The notes under the pieces: generated by a model
Database searches by the model: none
Told to the model about the DNA's origin: nothing
What the model saw: the letters and a program-made list of their open reading frames with translations, nothing else
Part shown: positions 27,572 through 36,137 of the stretch, in pieces
Numbering within the stretch: the first letter of the stretch is position 1
How the letters are laid out: each line of letters opens with the position of its first letter
Position numbers and translations under genes: made by a program
Assembly (NCBI RefSeq): GCF_000422905.1
Contig: NZ_AUGY01000056.1
Coordinates: 1-53,484 of the forward strand
Length of the DNA: 53,484 bases
Reading direction: 5' to 3'
Source: Paenibacillus alginolyticus DSM 5050 = NBRC 15375
GTDB taxonomy: Bacteria > Bacillota > Bacilli > Paenibacillales > NBRC-103111

Positions 27572-28720
27572 ATGAAGAAGGTATTTAAGTCCAGTTTGGT
27601 GTTCGCAGTAGTGTTGTCGGCTTTTTTGACCGGTTGCAGTCAAAAGCCAGGATCCAGTGCCAATGTTACTCCCGAACAGAAAACAGCAGCAAGTGAAAGC
27701 AGCGGAAGCGCAGCAAAGAAAAAAGAAGTTGTTATTGGTTTCTCTATTGGTACCATGAAGCAAGAGAGATGGCAGCGAGAAGTAAAAATGGCGCAAAAAT
27801 ATGCGGATGATCACGGTTTTAAGCTAATTGTACAATCATGTGAAGAGGATGCCGCGAAACAAGTACAGCAGGTTGAAGGCATGTTAACCCAAGGTATTGA
27901 TGCCCTGCTCATTTCTGCTCAGGATTCAGAATCATCTGGCGTTATCGTAGAAAAGGCGCATCAAGCCGGTGTAAAAGTAATAGCATATGACCGCTTGGTC
28001 CGAAATGGTGATCTGGATTACTACATTACTTTCGATAACGTAAAAGTGGGCGAGTTGCAGGCAAAAATGCTAACAGATCGATATCCTAAAGGCAATTACA
28101 TCTGGGTTCTTGGTGGTCCAGAGGATAATAATGCACATCTTTTAAAACAAGGACAAGAGAGCATACTCAAACCTTTCATTGATAAAGGTGATATCAACAT
28201 TGTCATTCAACAATGGGCTAAAGGCTGGAACCCAGAGGAAGCATTGAAAATTGCAGAAAACGGCTTAACTAAGGTCAAAAACGACGTCGTTGCCGTTGTT
28301 GCTTCTAACGATGGTACAGCGGGCGGGGTTATCCAAGCGCTGGAATCACAGGGCTTGGCAGGTAAGGTTGGTGTATCCGGCCAAGATGCCGAAATCGCGG
28401 CTCTTCAACGAATCGTGGAAGGTAAACAAACAGGAACCGTTTATAAACCAACTCAAGTCCTCAACCAAACTGCTATGGATCTTGCCTACGCTTTGGCGAC
28501 AAAAGATGAAGCGAAAATCAAAGAATTAGATAGCGGGAATTTTAAAAACGGTCATATTGGAAAAGTTAATAATGGTCCTAAAGATGTGACAAGTTTACTC
28601 ATGGACGTACAAACGGTAACCAAAGAGAATGTTTTAGACACTGTGGTAAAAGATGGCTATCAAAAATTGGAAGACATCTATAAAAATGTACCCAAAGATC
28701 AATGGCCTAAAACAAAATAA
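27572..28720 (+). CDS. xylose-type sugar-binding lipoprotein
   Basis: Lipoprotein of 382 residues with lipobox FLTGCSQ near residue 22. The mature region follows xylose-binding protein XylF: IGFSIGTMKQERWQREVKM, DALLISAQDSE, VIAYDRLVRNGDLDYYITFDN and SNDGTAGGVIQALE. GGGGGAAAT precedes the ATG. In this operon the ligand is probably an inositol or an inositol-containing sugar, not xylose; that is inference from context. A stem-loop after the gene probably keeps it expressed above the ATPase and permease. Confidence 0.88.
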   Translation: MKKVFKSSLVFAVVLSAFLTGCSQKPGSSANVTPEQKTAASESSGSAAKKKEVVIGFSIGTMKQERWQREVKMAQKYADDHGFKLIVQSCEEDAAKQVQQVEGMLTQGIDALLISAQDSESSGVIVEKAHQAGVKVIAYDRLVRNGDLDYYITFDNVKVGELQAKMLTDRYPKGNYIWVLGGPEDNNAHLLKQGQESILKPFIDKGDINIVIQQWAKGWNPEEALKIAENGLTKVKNDVVAVVASNDGTAGGVIQALESQGLAGKVGVSGQDAEIAALQRIVEGKQTGTVYKPTQVLNQTAMDLAYALATKDEAKIKELDSGNFKNGHIGKVNNGPKDVTSLLMDVQTVTKENVLDTVVKDGYQKLEDIYKNVPKDQWPKTK

Positions 28721-28750
28721 TAACGTTAAGGTAATTTATTCAGAGTTGGA

Positions 28751-28797
28751 GGAAGGGGAAAGGCTCTAATAGTTTTCCTTTTCCTTTTCCTTTTTCT
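28751..28797 (+). terminator. intra-operon terminator/attenuator
   Basis: GGAAGGGGAAA (28751-28761) pairs with TTTTCCTTTTCC (about 28773-28784) through eleven pairs including two G-U. A T-rich run follows. It separates the binding-protein gene from the ATPase gene, where partial termination is common. Confidence 0.6.
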
Positions 28798-28841
28798 AAG
28801 ATACTTTACAAAAACTCCGAATGATCAAGAAGGTGATAAAA

Positions 28842-30359
28842 ATGAGCGAATATATTTTGGAGATGAATCAAATAACTAAAGAGTTTCCTGGAGTCAAGGC
28901 GCTCAATCACGTGAATATGAAGATTAAAGAAGGCGAAGTTCACGGTCTTTGCGGAGAAAACGGCGCAGGAAAGTCGACATTCATAAAGATTCTTAGTGGT
29001 GTGTATCCTTATGGTTCTTATGATGGTGAAATTGTGATTCGTAATGTAGTTCAAAACTTCCAGAATACATCTGATTCTGAAAGGGCAGGAATCGTATGTA
29101 TACATCAGGAACTGGCTCTAGTTAATGAGCTCTCTGTACAAGAAAATATTTTTCTCGGGAACGAACCTACTAAAATGGGAGTCATTCAGTGGGAGGAACT
29201 GTACCGAAAAACTACTGCTTTGTTGGAAGAGCTTGATTTAAAGATCAATCCAAATGATAAAGTAAAGAACTTGGGAGTTGGACAACAGCAGTTGGTTGAA
29301 ATTGCCAAGGCTCTTACGAAAAACGCCAAAATCTTGATACTTGATGAGCCAACCTCGGCATTGACGGAGCATGAGGTTGAGATATTGATGAATATCATGA
29401 GGAAGCTTAAGAAAAACGGTGTAACGTGCATATATATTTCCCATAAATTTAACGAAATCTTTGAAATATGCGATTCTGTTTCCATTCTTAGGGATGGATC
29501 CTACGTTGGGACGAGAGGCATTCAAGAGCTCGATAGGGATTCGTTAATTTATATGATGGTTGGAAGAAAACTGGAACAAATGTTTCCCCGCGAACATCAT
29601 ACAAGGAAAGAACTGTCACTTGAAGTGAAAAATTTCTCGGTTTATGACGAACAGAACCCTAGTCGAAAACTTGTCAACTCTGTCAACTTAAAAGCTTATA
29701 AGGGTGAAATTCTCGGTATATCCGGATTGATGGGTTCGGGAAGAACTGAGTTAGTTTCCGCAATATTTGGTGCATTTCCCGGAAAGAAAGAGGGGGAAGT
29801 CTGGATAGATGGAGCCAAAACAAGGATAGAGAGTCCCGTAGACGCGACCGAATATGGTATCGCACTCGTATCTGAGGATCGAAAAAAATACGGCCTCGTT
29901 CTGGGAATGAGCGTTTCCGAGAATATTACCTTATCCAGCTTGGATAAAGTTTCAAATTTCATTCTTCATCCCGACGAAGAAGTTCGCTATTCTAAAAAAT
30001 ACGTTTCTGCTTTAAATGTTAAGACTGCCAGTGTAGAGACAATCGTCAAAAATCTGAGCGGAGGCAATCAGCAAAAAGTCGTCATCGGTAAATGGTTAAT
30101 GACAGACCCTAAAATCTTGATTCTCGATGAACCTACCCGTGGCATCGATGTTGGAGCGAAGTTTGAAATTTATAAAATAATGAACGAACTTATAGATGCA
30201 GGCGTTACCGTCATTATGATTTCTTCAGACCTTGAAGAAGTACTTGGTATTAGTGACCGCATACTGGTCATGTGTGAAGGTAAAATCGAGGGTGAGTTAG
30301 ATTATAAGGAAGCTACACAAGAGAAAATTATGTATTATGCAACCGGAGGAGGTAATTAA
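28842..30359 (+). CDS. sugar ABC transporter ATP-binding protein (XylG type)
   Basis: Dual-ABC ATPase of 505 residues with GENGAGKST and ILILDEPTSAL in the first domain and GLMGSGRTE, LSGGNQQK and ILILDEPTRG in the second. The inserted SGVYPYGSYDGEI loop is typical of the XylG branch. ATG 28842 follows GAAGGTGAT; an earlier in-frame start at 28821 has no site. Only one base separates its stop from the permease start. Confidence 0.92.
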   Translation: MSEYILEMNQITKEFPGVKALNHVNMKIKEGEVHGLCGENGAGKSTFIKILSGVYPYGSYDGEIVIRNVVQNFQNTSDSERAGIVCIHQELALVNELSVQENIFLGNEPTKMGVIQWEELYRKTTALLEELDLKINPNDKVKNLGVGQQQLVEIAKALTKNAKILILDEPTSALTEHEVEILMNIMRKLKKNGVTCIYISHKFNEIFEICDSVSILRDGSYVGTRGIQELDRDSLIYMMVGRKLEQMFPREHHTRKELSLEVKNFSVYDEQNPSRKLVNSVNLKAYKGEILGISGLMGSGRTELVSAIFGAFPGKKEGEVWIDGAKTRIESPVDATEYGIALVSEDRKKYGLVLGMSVSENITLSSLDKVSNFILHPDEEVRYSKKYVSALNVKTASVETIVKNLSGGNQQKVVIGKWLMTDPKILILDEPTRGIDVGAKFEIYKIMNELIDAGVTVIMISSDLEEVLGISDRILVMCEGKIEGELDYKEATQEKIMYYATGGGN

Positions 30360-30360
30360 C

Positions 30361-31530
30361 TTGGAAAACAAACTGACCGGAACATCGGTGATTCCCAAAG
30401 GGCAGTTGATGAATAAAATCGATATCAGATCTTATGCAATGATTGCTGGTCTAATCATTCTTTGGATTATGTTTTCTATTTTTACCGATGGGACTTTTCT
30501 AAGTGCACGAAATATTTCCAACTTAACTATTCAAATGTCTGTGGTCTCGATTTTGGCTACTGGGATGGTGTTGATCATCGTAACCGGTAATATCGATCTT
30601 TCTGTCGGTTCCCTTGTCGGACTGGCCGGTGGAGTTGCAGCAGCATTAATGGCCTGGGAGGGATGGGGAACGACTCCTACTATTTTGGCTGTTCTATTGT
30701 TGGGTGTGATCATCGGCGGCATTCAAGGCTATGCTACCGTATTCCTTAATATTCCCTCTTTTATCGTCACTCTTGGGGGTATGATGTTGTTTAAAGGGAT
30801 TCTGATTGGCATAACGAAAGGTGTTTCAATAGCACCAATGAATCCCAGCTATAAAGTGTTAGGTGATCATTATGTAAATAATATCATCGGAATTATATTG
30901 ACGGTTTTAGCGATCACTTCCGTTATTTATAATGCGATAAAGAAAAGAAATTCCAGGAAGAAAAATGCTTTAGAGCTGGAGTCGGCATTTAAGACGGTGA
31001 TGCGAGTTTCTTTAATCGTTGGTTTAATTATCATTTTCTATATCGCCATGTATTCTTATAAAGGGTTTCCAATACCAGTCTTGATCATGCTGGGACTGCT
31101 GCTGCTCTTTTCCTTCATTGCGGGCAACACGAAGTTTGGACGTTATATTTATGCCATTGGTGGCAATATCCAGGCTACGAAATATTCCGGTATCAATGTC
31201 AAGAAGATTGTCCTTATCGTTTTTATGCTTAACGGATTAGTAGCGGCTATCGCGGGTATTGTTCTATCGGCTAGGCTAAATGCTGGAGCACCCAGTTCGG
31301 GTAATATGATGGAGCTTGACGCTATTGCCGCGGCTGTCATCGGCGGAACAAGTTTGATGGGTGGAAAAGGCAAAGTGGTCGGTGCTATCTTAGGGGCGCT
31401 CATTATGGCAAGCCTTGATAACGGCATGAGCTTACTCAATATGGAAGCTTTTTGGCAATATATCGTAAAAGGTCTCATTTTAGTATTGGCAGTATGGTTT
31501 GATGTCATGACTAAAAATAAGAGCGTATAA
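30361..31530 (+). CDS. sugar ABC transporter permease (XylH type)
   Basis: Permease of 389 residues with about ten to twelve membrane segments. It is longer than the RbsC-type permeases here because of an insert of charged residues (KKRNSRKKNALE) near residue 195, as in XylH. Conserved blocks TGNIDLSVGSLVGLAGG and DAIAAAVIGGTSLMGG are present. Start is TTG 30361 with GGAGG 9 bases upstream. The frame also runs from ATG 30337 inside the ATPase gene. Confidence 0.9.
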   Translation: MENKLTGTSVIPKGQLMNKIDIRSYAMIAGLIILWIMFSIFTDGTFLSARNISNLTIQMSVVSILATGMVLIIVTGNIDLSVGSLVGLAGGVAAALMAWEGWGTTPTILAVLLLGVIIGGIQGYATVFLNIPSFIVTLGGMMLFKGILIGITKGVSIAPMNPSYKVLGDHYVNNIIGIILTVLAITSVIYNAIKKRNSRKKNALELESAFKTVMRVSLIVGLIIIFYIAMYSYKGFPIPVLIMLGLLLLFSFIAGNTKFGRYIYAIGGNIQATKYSGINVKKIVLIVFMLNGLVAAIAGIVLSARLNAGAPSSGNMMELDAIAAAVIGGTSLMGGKGKVVGAILGALIMASLDNGMSLLNMEAFWQYIVKGLILVLAVWFDVMTKNKSV

Positions 31531-31556
31531 GACGCAAGAAGGATAGGTGAGAGGAT

Positions 31557-32558
31557 ATGACGGGGGAAATTCGTTGCGCGGCCATTGGGTTAGGCCGCTT
31601 GGGTTATTGGCATGCCGAGAATCTTCAAACAAAAGTCAAATCCGCCAAACTAGTCAAAGTTGTGTCCTCACGGACAGAAACGGCTGAAAAGGCGGCACGT
31701 GAACTCGGTGTTGAGGGGTGGACAACGAATCCGAATGAAGTGTTTACCGACCCGAACATCGACGCTGTTATCATTTCGACGCCGACTGATACCCATGCTC
31801 AATATGTGAAAATGGCAGCACAGTTTGGCAAACATATATTTGTGGAAAAACCAATAGCGAAGTCAGTGGAAGATGCACGTGAGCTTGTACGATTGGTTGA
31901 AGAAAGCGGCATAACATGTCAAGTTGGTTTTATGAGACGTTTTGATCCCGCCTATGCCGAGGCGAAAAAAAGAATAGACGCTGGGGATATCGGTAAACCG
32001 ATCTATTTTAAAGGTGTCAGCCGAGATCCTGCTTCTCCGCCAGAGTCATATATCAAACATAGCGGCGGCATCTTTCTCGACCTCGCAGTCCACGATTTCG
32101 ACATAGCCAGGTATTTGATGGGATCCGAAGTGCGCTCCGTTAGATCGATGGGAAGTGTTCAACTTCATCCATTCATGAACGAATACCTTGATGTGGATCA
32201 GGCTCTTTCCTATCTCAACTTTGAATCAGGAGCAACTGGTGATGTCGAATCAAGCCGTAACGCAGGTTATGGATATGATATCAGGGGCGAGGTAATAGGG
32301 ACAGAAGGAACAATACAGATCAGCTCTTTGAAGCATCATGATTTACGTATTTTGAACAGAAGAGGAAGCAGTCACGATATCATTCCTGAGTTTGCAACGA
32401 AATTTAAGGATGCGTTTCTGTTGGAAATGGTGCATTTCATTGATTGCCTCCGTAACGGAACAAAACCTTCCTGTACAGAAGTCGATGGACTTCGGGCATT
32501 AGAGATTGCAAAAGCGGCCACCGATGCTTACCTTTCTAATAAAGAAATAATTCTTTAG
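31557..32558 (+). CDS. iolG: inositol 2-dehydrogenase
   Basis: Gfo/Idh/MocA enzyme of 333 residues. It has AIGLGRLGYWHAENL, FVEKPIAKS, VGFMRRFDPAYAEAKKR and LDLAVHDFDIARYLMGS with the catalytic Asp/His pair. It is close to the product at 20210 throughout. AGGATAGGTGAGAGG precedes the ATG. It ends the main inositol operon. A duplicate with different inositol-isomer preference is plausible. Confidence 0.88.
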   Translation: MTGEIRCAAIGLGRLGYWHAENLQTKVKSAKLVKVVSSRTETAEKAARELGVEGWTTNPNEVFTDPNIDAVIISTPTDTHAQYVKMAAQFGKHIFVEKPIAKSVEDARELVRLVEESGITCQVGFMRRFDPAYAEAKKRIDAGDIGKPIYFKGVSRDPASPPESYIKHSGGIFLDLAVHDFDIARYLMGSEVRSVRSMGSVQLHPFMNEYLDVDQALSYLNFESGATGDVESSRNAGYGYDIRGEVIGTEGTIQISSLKHHDLRILNRRGSSHDIIPEFATKFKDAFLLEMVHFIDCLRNGTKPSCTEVDGLRALEIAKAATDAYLSNKEIIL

Positions 32559-32615
32559 AAAGGAAAAAGGCATCTTTCCTCTGCTGTATCGATATTATGC
32601 TTCCTAAGAACTCCG

Positions 32616-32645
32616 TTGCATGTTCAAAACTGTTGAAAGTATAAT
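32616..32645 (+). promoter_or_regulatory. sigma-A promoter of lacI
   Basis: TTGCAT (32616-32621) and TATAAT (32640-32645) with an 18-base spacer. Transcription would start near 32652, immediately before the operator at 32659. Confidence 0.75.
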
Positions 32646-32658
32646 ATAATTAGGGAAG

Positions 32659-32675
32659 TTAAGCGTTTTCCTTAA
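32659..32675. promoter_or_regulatory. LacI-type operator, autoregulatory
   Basis: TTAAGCGTTTTCCTTAA has TTAAG/CTTAA arms and the GTTTTCC core of the regulon motif. It lies 14 bases past the -10, so binding would block initiation or early elongation of the regulator's own gene. Confidence 0.65.
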
Positions 32676-32701
32676 ACATATATAGAATGGGGGTTTGTGC
32701 A

Positions 32702-33703
32702 ATGGGGATTAATATTTTCGGTATAGCTAAAGAAGCAAATGTATCAATTGCTACAGTATCGAAAGTTGTCAATAATACGGGTAGGATTAGCGAAAAAACG
32801 AGAAAAAAAGTATTAGAGATTATAGAAAAGCATAATTATACGCCGAATCTGCTCGCGTCGGCTTTAACGGGGAAATTAAGTTATACACTTGGATTAATCA
32901 TTCCAAACTTGGCAAACCCTTTTTTTGGAGAAATAGCCAAGAGCGTCGAGGATCGGGCTAGGGAATTAGGTTTCAGCGTAATGATCTGCAGTACAGACTA
33001 CGATGCAGAAAGAGAAGCTTGGTATTTTACCCTTCTACAAAAGAAACGTGTGGATGGGGTCATCATCCTTTCCGGTTTTGAAGACCAGCATACGATAACG
33101 AGGAATTTGGTCAAACCGAATATGCCAATTGCTCTGATCGCTCGAGATATTCCTACCATTTCCATTAATTCCGTTTCAATCGACGATTTCGTTGGCGGTT
33201 ATGAAGCTGCCAAACATTTGCTTGGCCTAGGTCACACCAGAATAGGTCTTATTGTGGAAAATATTCGATGTGCTAAGGAAAGGCTTCGCGGCTTTAACCA
33301 GGCTCTTGAGGATCAGGGACTACAGTTTGATGAAAGTCTTGTCATACTTGGCGATGCCTCAGTCCAAAACGGAAAGAAGTTCGCGCTTCAGTTATTGGAA
33401 AGGAATGACCCGCCAACCGCTATTTTTGCAACCAATGACATTCTTGCGATCGGAACGATTCAGGCGACTCATGAGCTAGGACTTAAAGTGCCGCAGGATT
33501 TATCGGTCATCGGCTTTGACAATACGATTTTAGCTACGATCACGGATCCTCCACTTACAACGGTAGCTCAACCGATGGAGCAAATGGGAAGGCAAATTGT
33601 CGATATACTCGTTCAGGAAATTAAGGGTGAATTGACGCATAAACAACGTATCGTATTGCTACCTGAACTTGTCGTGAGAAAATCTACTAGGGAACGTGAA
33701 TAG
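32702..33703 (+). CDS. LacI family transcriptional regulator
   Basis: DNA-binding repressor of 333 residues. The N-terminal helix-turn-helix reads IFGIAKEANVSIATVSKVVN with hinge helix NLLASALTGKLS. A periplasmic-binding-like effector domain follows (IIPNLANPFFGEI, RVDGVIILS, FATNDILAIG, SVIGFDN). ATG 32702 is chosen over 32687; GGGGGT precedes it. It is the only local regulator and its promoter carries the recurring operator, so it probably controls operators C1/C2, D1/D2 and the left-edge site. The inducer may be an inositol catabolite. Confidence 0.9.
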   Translation: MGINIFGIAKEANVSIATVSKVVNNTGRISEKTRKKVLEIIEKHNYTPNLLASALTGKLSYTLGLIIPNLANPFFGEIAKSVEDRARELGFSVMICSTDYDAEREAWYFTLLQKKRVDGVIILSGFEDQHTITRNLVKPNMPIALIARDIPTISINSVSIDDFVGGYEAAKHLLGLGHTRIGLIVENIRCAKERLRGFNQALEDQGLQFDESLVILGDASVQNGKKFALQLLERNDPPTAIFATNDILAIGTIQATHELGLKVPQDLSVIGFDNTILATITDPPLTTVAQPMEQMGRQIVDILVQEIKGELTHKQRIVLLPELVVRKSTRERE

Positions 33704-33739
33704 ACGGCTGCAAATTACAATGAAAAAGGTGGGAGGACG

Positions 33740-34387
33740 TTGTATACAACGATTCTTTTCGACTTGGACGGTACAATCGTCGATACCAACGAACTTATTA
33801 TTAGCTCCTTTATGCATGTTTTGAAGGATGCCCCTAATTCGGAACGTTACACTAAAGAGTTCATCACCAAAAACATGGGACTACCGCTGAGGGAACAATT
33901 GGAGGCATATACGGAGTCAAAAGATGTTGACCAATATATAAAAGCATACCGCCAATATAACGAGAGCAATCACGAGCAACTGGTTAAACCATTTCCTTTT
34001 GTGAAAGAAACATTAGAAAAATTGCAGAAGTCTGGTATTCATCTTGGCGTTGTTACAAGCAAAATAAAAAAAACTGCTGTTATGGGATTAACATTGACTG
34101 GACTGCTACCATATATGGATATTCTGGTCACTGAAGATGACGTCATAAATGGTAAGCCGGATCCCGAACCGATCTTAAGAGCTCTTAAACAACTTCAAGT
34201 TACTCCGGAAAATACCTTGATGGTTGGCGACAGCGAGTATGACATTTTGTCGGCGAAAGGTGCTGGAGTTGCATGTGCAGCAGTCGCTTGGTCGTTAAAG
34301 GGAGAAGTGTTTTTGAAAACTTTCTCTCCCGATTTTGTTATTCACGATATTCGGGAACTAGAAAATATGGTTTGTCGCCAGTCTTGA
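33740..34387 (+). CDS. HAD-superfamily phosphatase, PpaX-like
   Basis: Phosphatase of 215 residues with HAD motif I FDLDGTIVDT, motif II VVTSK, and motifs III/IV KPDPEP and VGDSEYDI. The NELIISSFMHVL segment after motif I is a signature of the Bacillus pyrophosphatase PpaX, which hydrolyses pyrophosphate from HPr-serine-phosphate dephosphorylation. Start is TTG 33740 with GGTGGGAGG upstream. Next to a sugar regulon it could instead act on a sugar phosphate. It appears cotranscribed with lacI and the following small gene. Confidence 0.75.
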   Translation: MYTTILFDLDGTIVDTNELIISSFMHVLKDAPNSERYTKEFITKNMGLPLREQLEAYTESKDVDQYIKAYRQYNESNHEQLVKPFPFVKETLEKLQKSGIHLGVVTSKIKKTAVMGLTLTGLLPYMDILVTEDDVINGKPDPEPILRALKQLQVTPENTLMVGDSEYDILSAKGAGVACAAVAWSLKGEVFLKTFSPDFVIHDIRELENMVCRQS

Positions 34388-34400
34388 AAGGAGAGACTCC

Positions 34401-34730
34401 ATGTCCAACAATACTGCACAATTCGAAATGTTTCGCGATCCCTTTAAAATGCTAGCTATGTTAATTCAGCTCGTGTCCGAACAACTAGGAATAGAGCTTG
34501 ATTACAAAAATATTCCCGCCTACGAAAATGATACCTTTTTAATTCGGTCAGTTAGGCTCGACGATTTAAATAATCAGAGGTATCCGAATTTTATTTATAA
34601 GAAAAATCAAACTGAGATTTCATGGTATCAGTATTTAGGCAGGGATATTTATTGCAATAAAGATTTGACACGAGATGAATATAATAAAATGTTCGTTGAG
34701 TGTATGGCATCTTTATACGATCTGGATTGA
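34401..34730 (+). CDS. small protein of unknown function
   Basis: A 109-residue protein that I do not recognise. It has no clear signal or membrane segment and is rich in Asn, Asp and Tyr (LGIELDYKNIPAYENDTFLIR, FIYKKNQTEISWYQYLGRD). AAAGGAGAGA precedes ATG 34401, 13 bases after the phosphatase stop, which supports a genuine cotranscribed gene. Confidence 0.6.
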   Translation: MSNNTAQFEMFRDPFKMLAMLIQLVSEQLGIELDYKNIPAYENDTFLIRSVRLDDLNNQRYPNFIYKKNQTEISWYQYLGRDIYCNKDLTRDEYNKMFVECMASLYDLD

Positions 34731-34745
34731 ACGATTCCGAATGCG

Positions 34746-34759
34746 TGTAAGCGTTAAAT
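34746..34759. promoter_or_regulatory. cre-like site upstream of third iolG
   Basis: TGTAAGCGTTAAAT differs from the cre consensus at about one key position. It lies 52 bases upstream of the dehydrogenase start at 34811. Confidence 0.45.
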
Positions 34760-34810
34760 TTAGGTAAGTGTTGAAAAAATATTTATTAAATAGAAGGGAA
34801 GTATTTATTT

Positions 34811-35842
34811 ATGGACAAAATAAAACTTGGCATAATAGGTGCTGGTAGGATCGGCAAGCTTCATGTAGATAATTTGAAAAACCTGAAAAATGTTGAGATT
34901 AAATCAATTTCGGATATCTTTGTTGATAATATTAAAGAATGGGCTGAGCAAAACGGCATCCAAGTCATCACAGATAATTATATGAACATCATTAACGACC
35001 CTGAAATTAATGCAGTCTTTATTTGTTCTCCAACCGATACACATGTTCAAATCATTAAGGATGCAGCCAAAGCAGGAAAACATATTTTCTGCGAGAAGCC
35101 AATCAGCTTCAGCCTCGAACAAACCGTTCAATTGCTCGAAACTCTTCGTCAATCTAAAGTTAAATTCCAAACTGGATTCAATAGAAGATTTGATCATAAT
35201 ATGAGCCGTGTTCAAGAGCTTGTGAGTCAAGGTAAAGTGGGTGATCCTCACATTCTTAAGATTACTTCCAGAGACCCGGCACCGCCTCATAAAGAATATA
35301 TTAAAAACTGTGGTGGCTTATTTATAGACATGAGCATTCATGATTTTGATATTGCACGGTTCGTTATCGGATCCGAAGTAGAGGAAGTTTATGTGCAAGG
35401 AGCGGTTTTGGTCGATCCAGTCTTTGCCGAGTTTAACGATATTGACACAGCAATTATTAGTCTTAAGTTTAAAAACGGTGCTTTAGGTGTTATTGATAAT
35501 AGCAGGCAGGCGCATTATTATGACCAACGTGTCGAAGTATTTGGATCAAAAGGTTGTGTAACCATTCAGAACGATTTCCCGAATTCAGCAGAGCTTTCAA
35601 CGGCAGATGGCGTGCAAAAAGACAAACCGTTGTACTTCTTCCTCGAGCGTTACAATACGGCTTATATTAATGAAGTTCAAGCATTCATCGAAGCGATATT
35701 AAACGATACACCTGTTCTAGTCAACCAGAATGATGGTTTTCAAGCGGAATTGATCGCTCATGCGGCCAAGTTGTCTTATCTCGAAAAGCGCCCAGTTAGA
35801 ATCGAAGAGATTACGAATCGTTTGGTAAATATCACGATTTAG
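34811..35842 (+). CDS. iolG: inositol 2-dehydrogenase-like
   Basis: Gfo/Idh/MocA enzyme of 343 residues: IIGAGRIGKLHVDNL, FCEKPISFS, GFNRRFDHNMSRVQELVSQG and IDMSIHDFDIARFVIGS with the Asp/His pair. This branch is close to Bacillus-type IolG and is the intact relative of the relic at 4970. GAAGGGAAG precedes the ATG. It is probably transcribed on its own with the SR1P-like gene downstream. Confidence 0.87.
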   Translation: MDKIKLGIIGAGRIGKLHVDNLKNLKNVEIKSISDIFVDNIKEWAEQNGIQVITDNYMNIINDPEINAVFICSPTDTHVQIIKDAAKAGKHIFCEKPISFSLEQTVQLLETLRQSKVKFQTGFNRRFDHNMSRVQELVSQGKVGDPHILKITSRDPAPPHKEYIKNCGGLFIDMSIHDFDIARFVIGSEVEEVYVQGAVLVDPVFAEFNDIDTAIISLKFKNGALGVIDNSRQAHYYDQRVEVFGSKGCVTIQNDFPNSAELSTADGVQKDKPLYFFLERYNTAYINEVQAFIEAILNDTPVLVNQNDGFQAELIAHAAKLSYLEKRPVRIEEITNRLVNITI

Positions 35843-35877
35843 TTTTGAAGAATCAAAATACCTGGGGGATGGAAAAT

Positions 35878-36048
35878 ATGAAGTTGCAAATGGGAGCGAT
35901 TTATTGCAGTTATTGTAATGAATTAATCGATACTGTGGATTCAGAAAAGGTGACAAGCTATTTCATTTCATGCGAAAAATGCAGACCACTACACACGCAT
36001 TCAGAAATATCTCCAAAGAAAGTGGACAGAGAAAAAGAGAAGGAATAG
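35878..36048 (+). CDS. SR1P-like GapA-binding peptide
   Basis: A 56-residue protein with two CxxC pairs (Cys10/Cys13 and Cys32/Cys35) around DSEKVTSYF. This matches the SR1P family: MG-x-I-x-C-x-x-C, D-x-EKVT, C-x-x-C. SR1P of Bacillus subtilis binds glyceraldehyde-3-phosphate dehydrogenase A and promotes its link to RNase J1. GGGGGATGGA precedes ATG 35878. The charged tail KKVDREKEKE is longer than in the classic peptide. Lying after an iolG gene, it could link sugar catabolism with glycolysis. Confidence 0.7.
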   Translation: MKLQMGAIYCSYCNELIDTVDSEKVTSYFISCEKCRPLHTHSEISPKKVDREKEKE

Positions 36049-36084
36049 CGTATTTCAACATCCATTTTCCATCAATTTAACCTT

Positions 36085-36126
36085 AGGAACTCCTTGCCGT
36101 GTCAATGATGGTGGGAGTTCCTTTTT
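36085..36126 (+). terminator. Rho-independent terminator between convergent genes
   Basis: AGGAACTCC (36085-36093) pairs perfectly with GGAGTTCCT (36114-36122) and a T-run follows. It sits between the SR1P-like gene and the convergent gerB stop at 36138, so it may serve both strands. Confidence 0.85.
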
Positions 36127-36137
36127 CTTTGTAGTTT

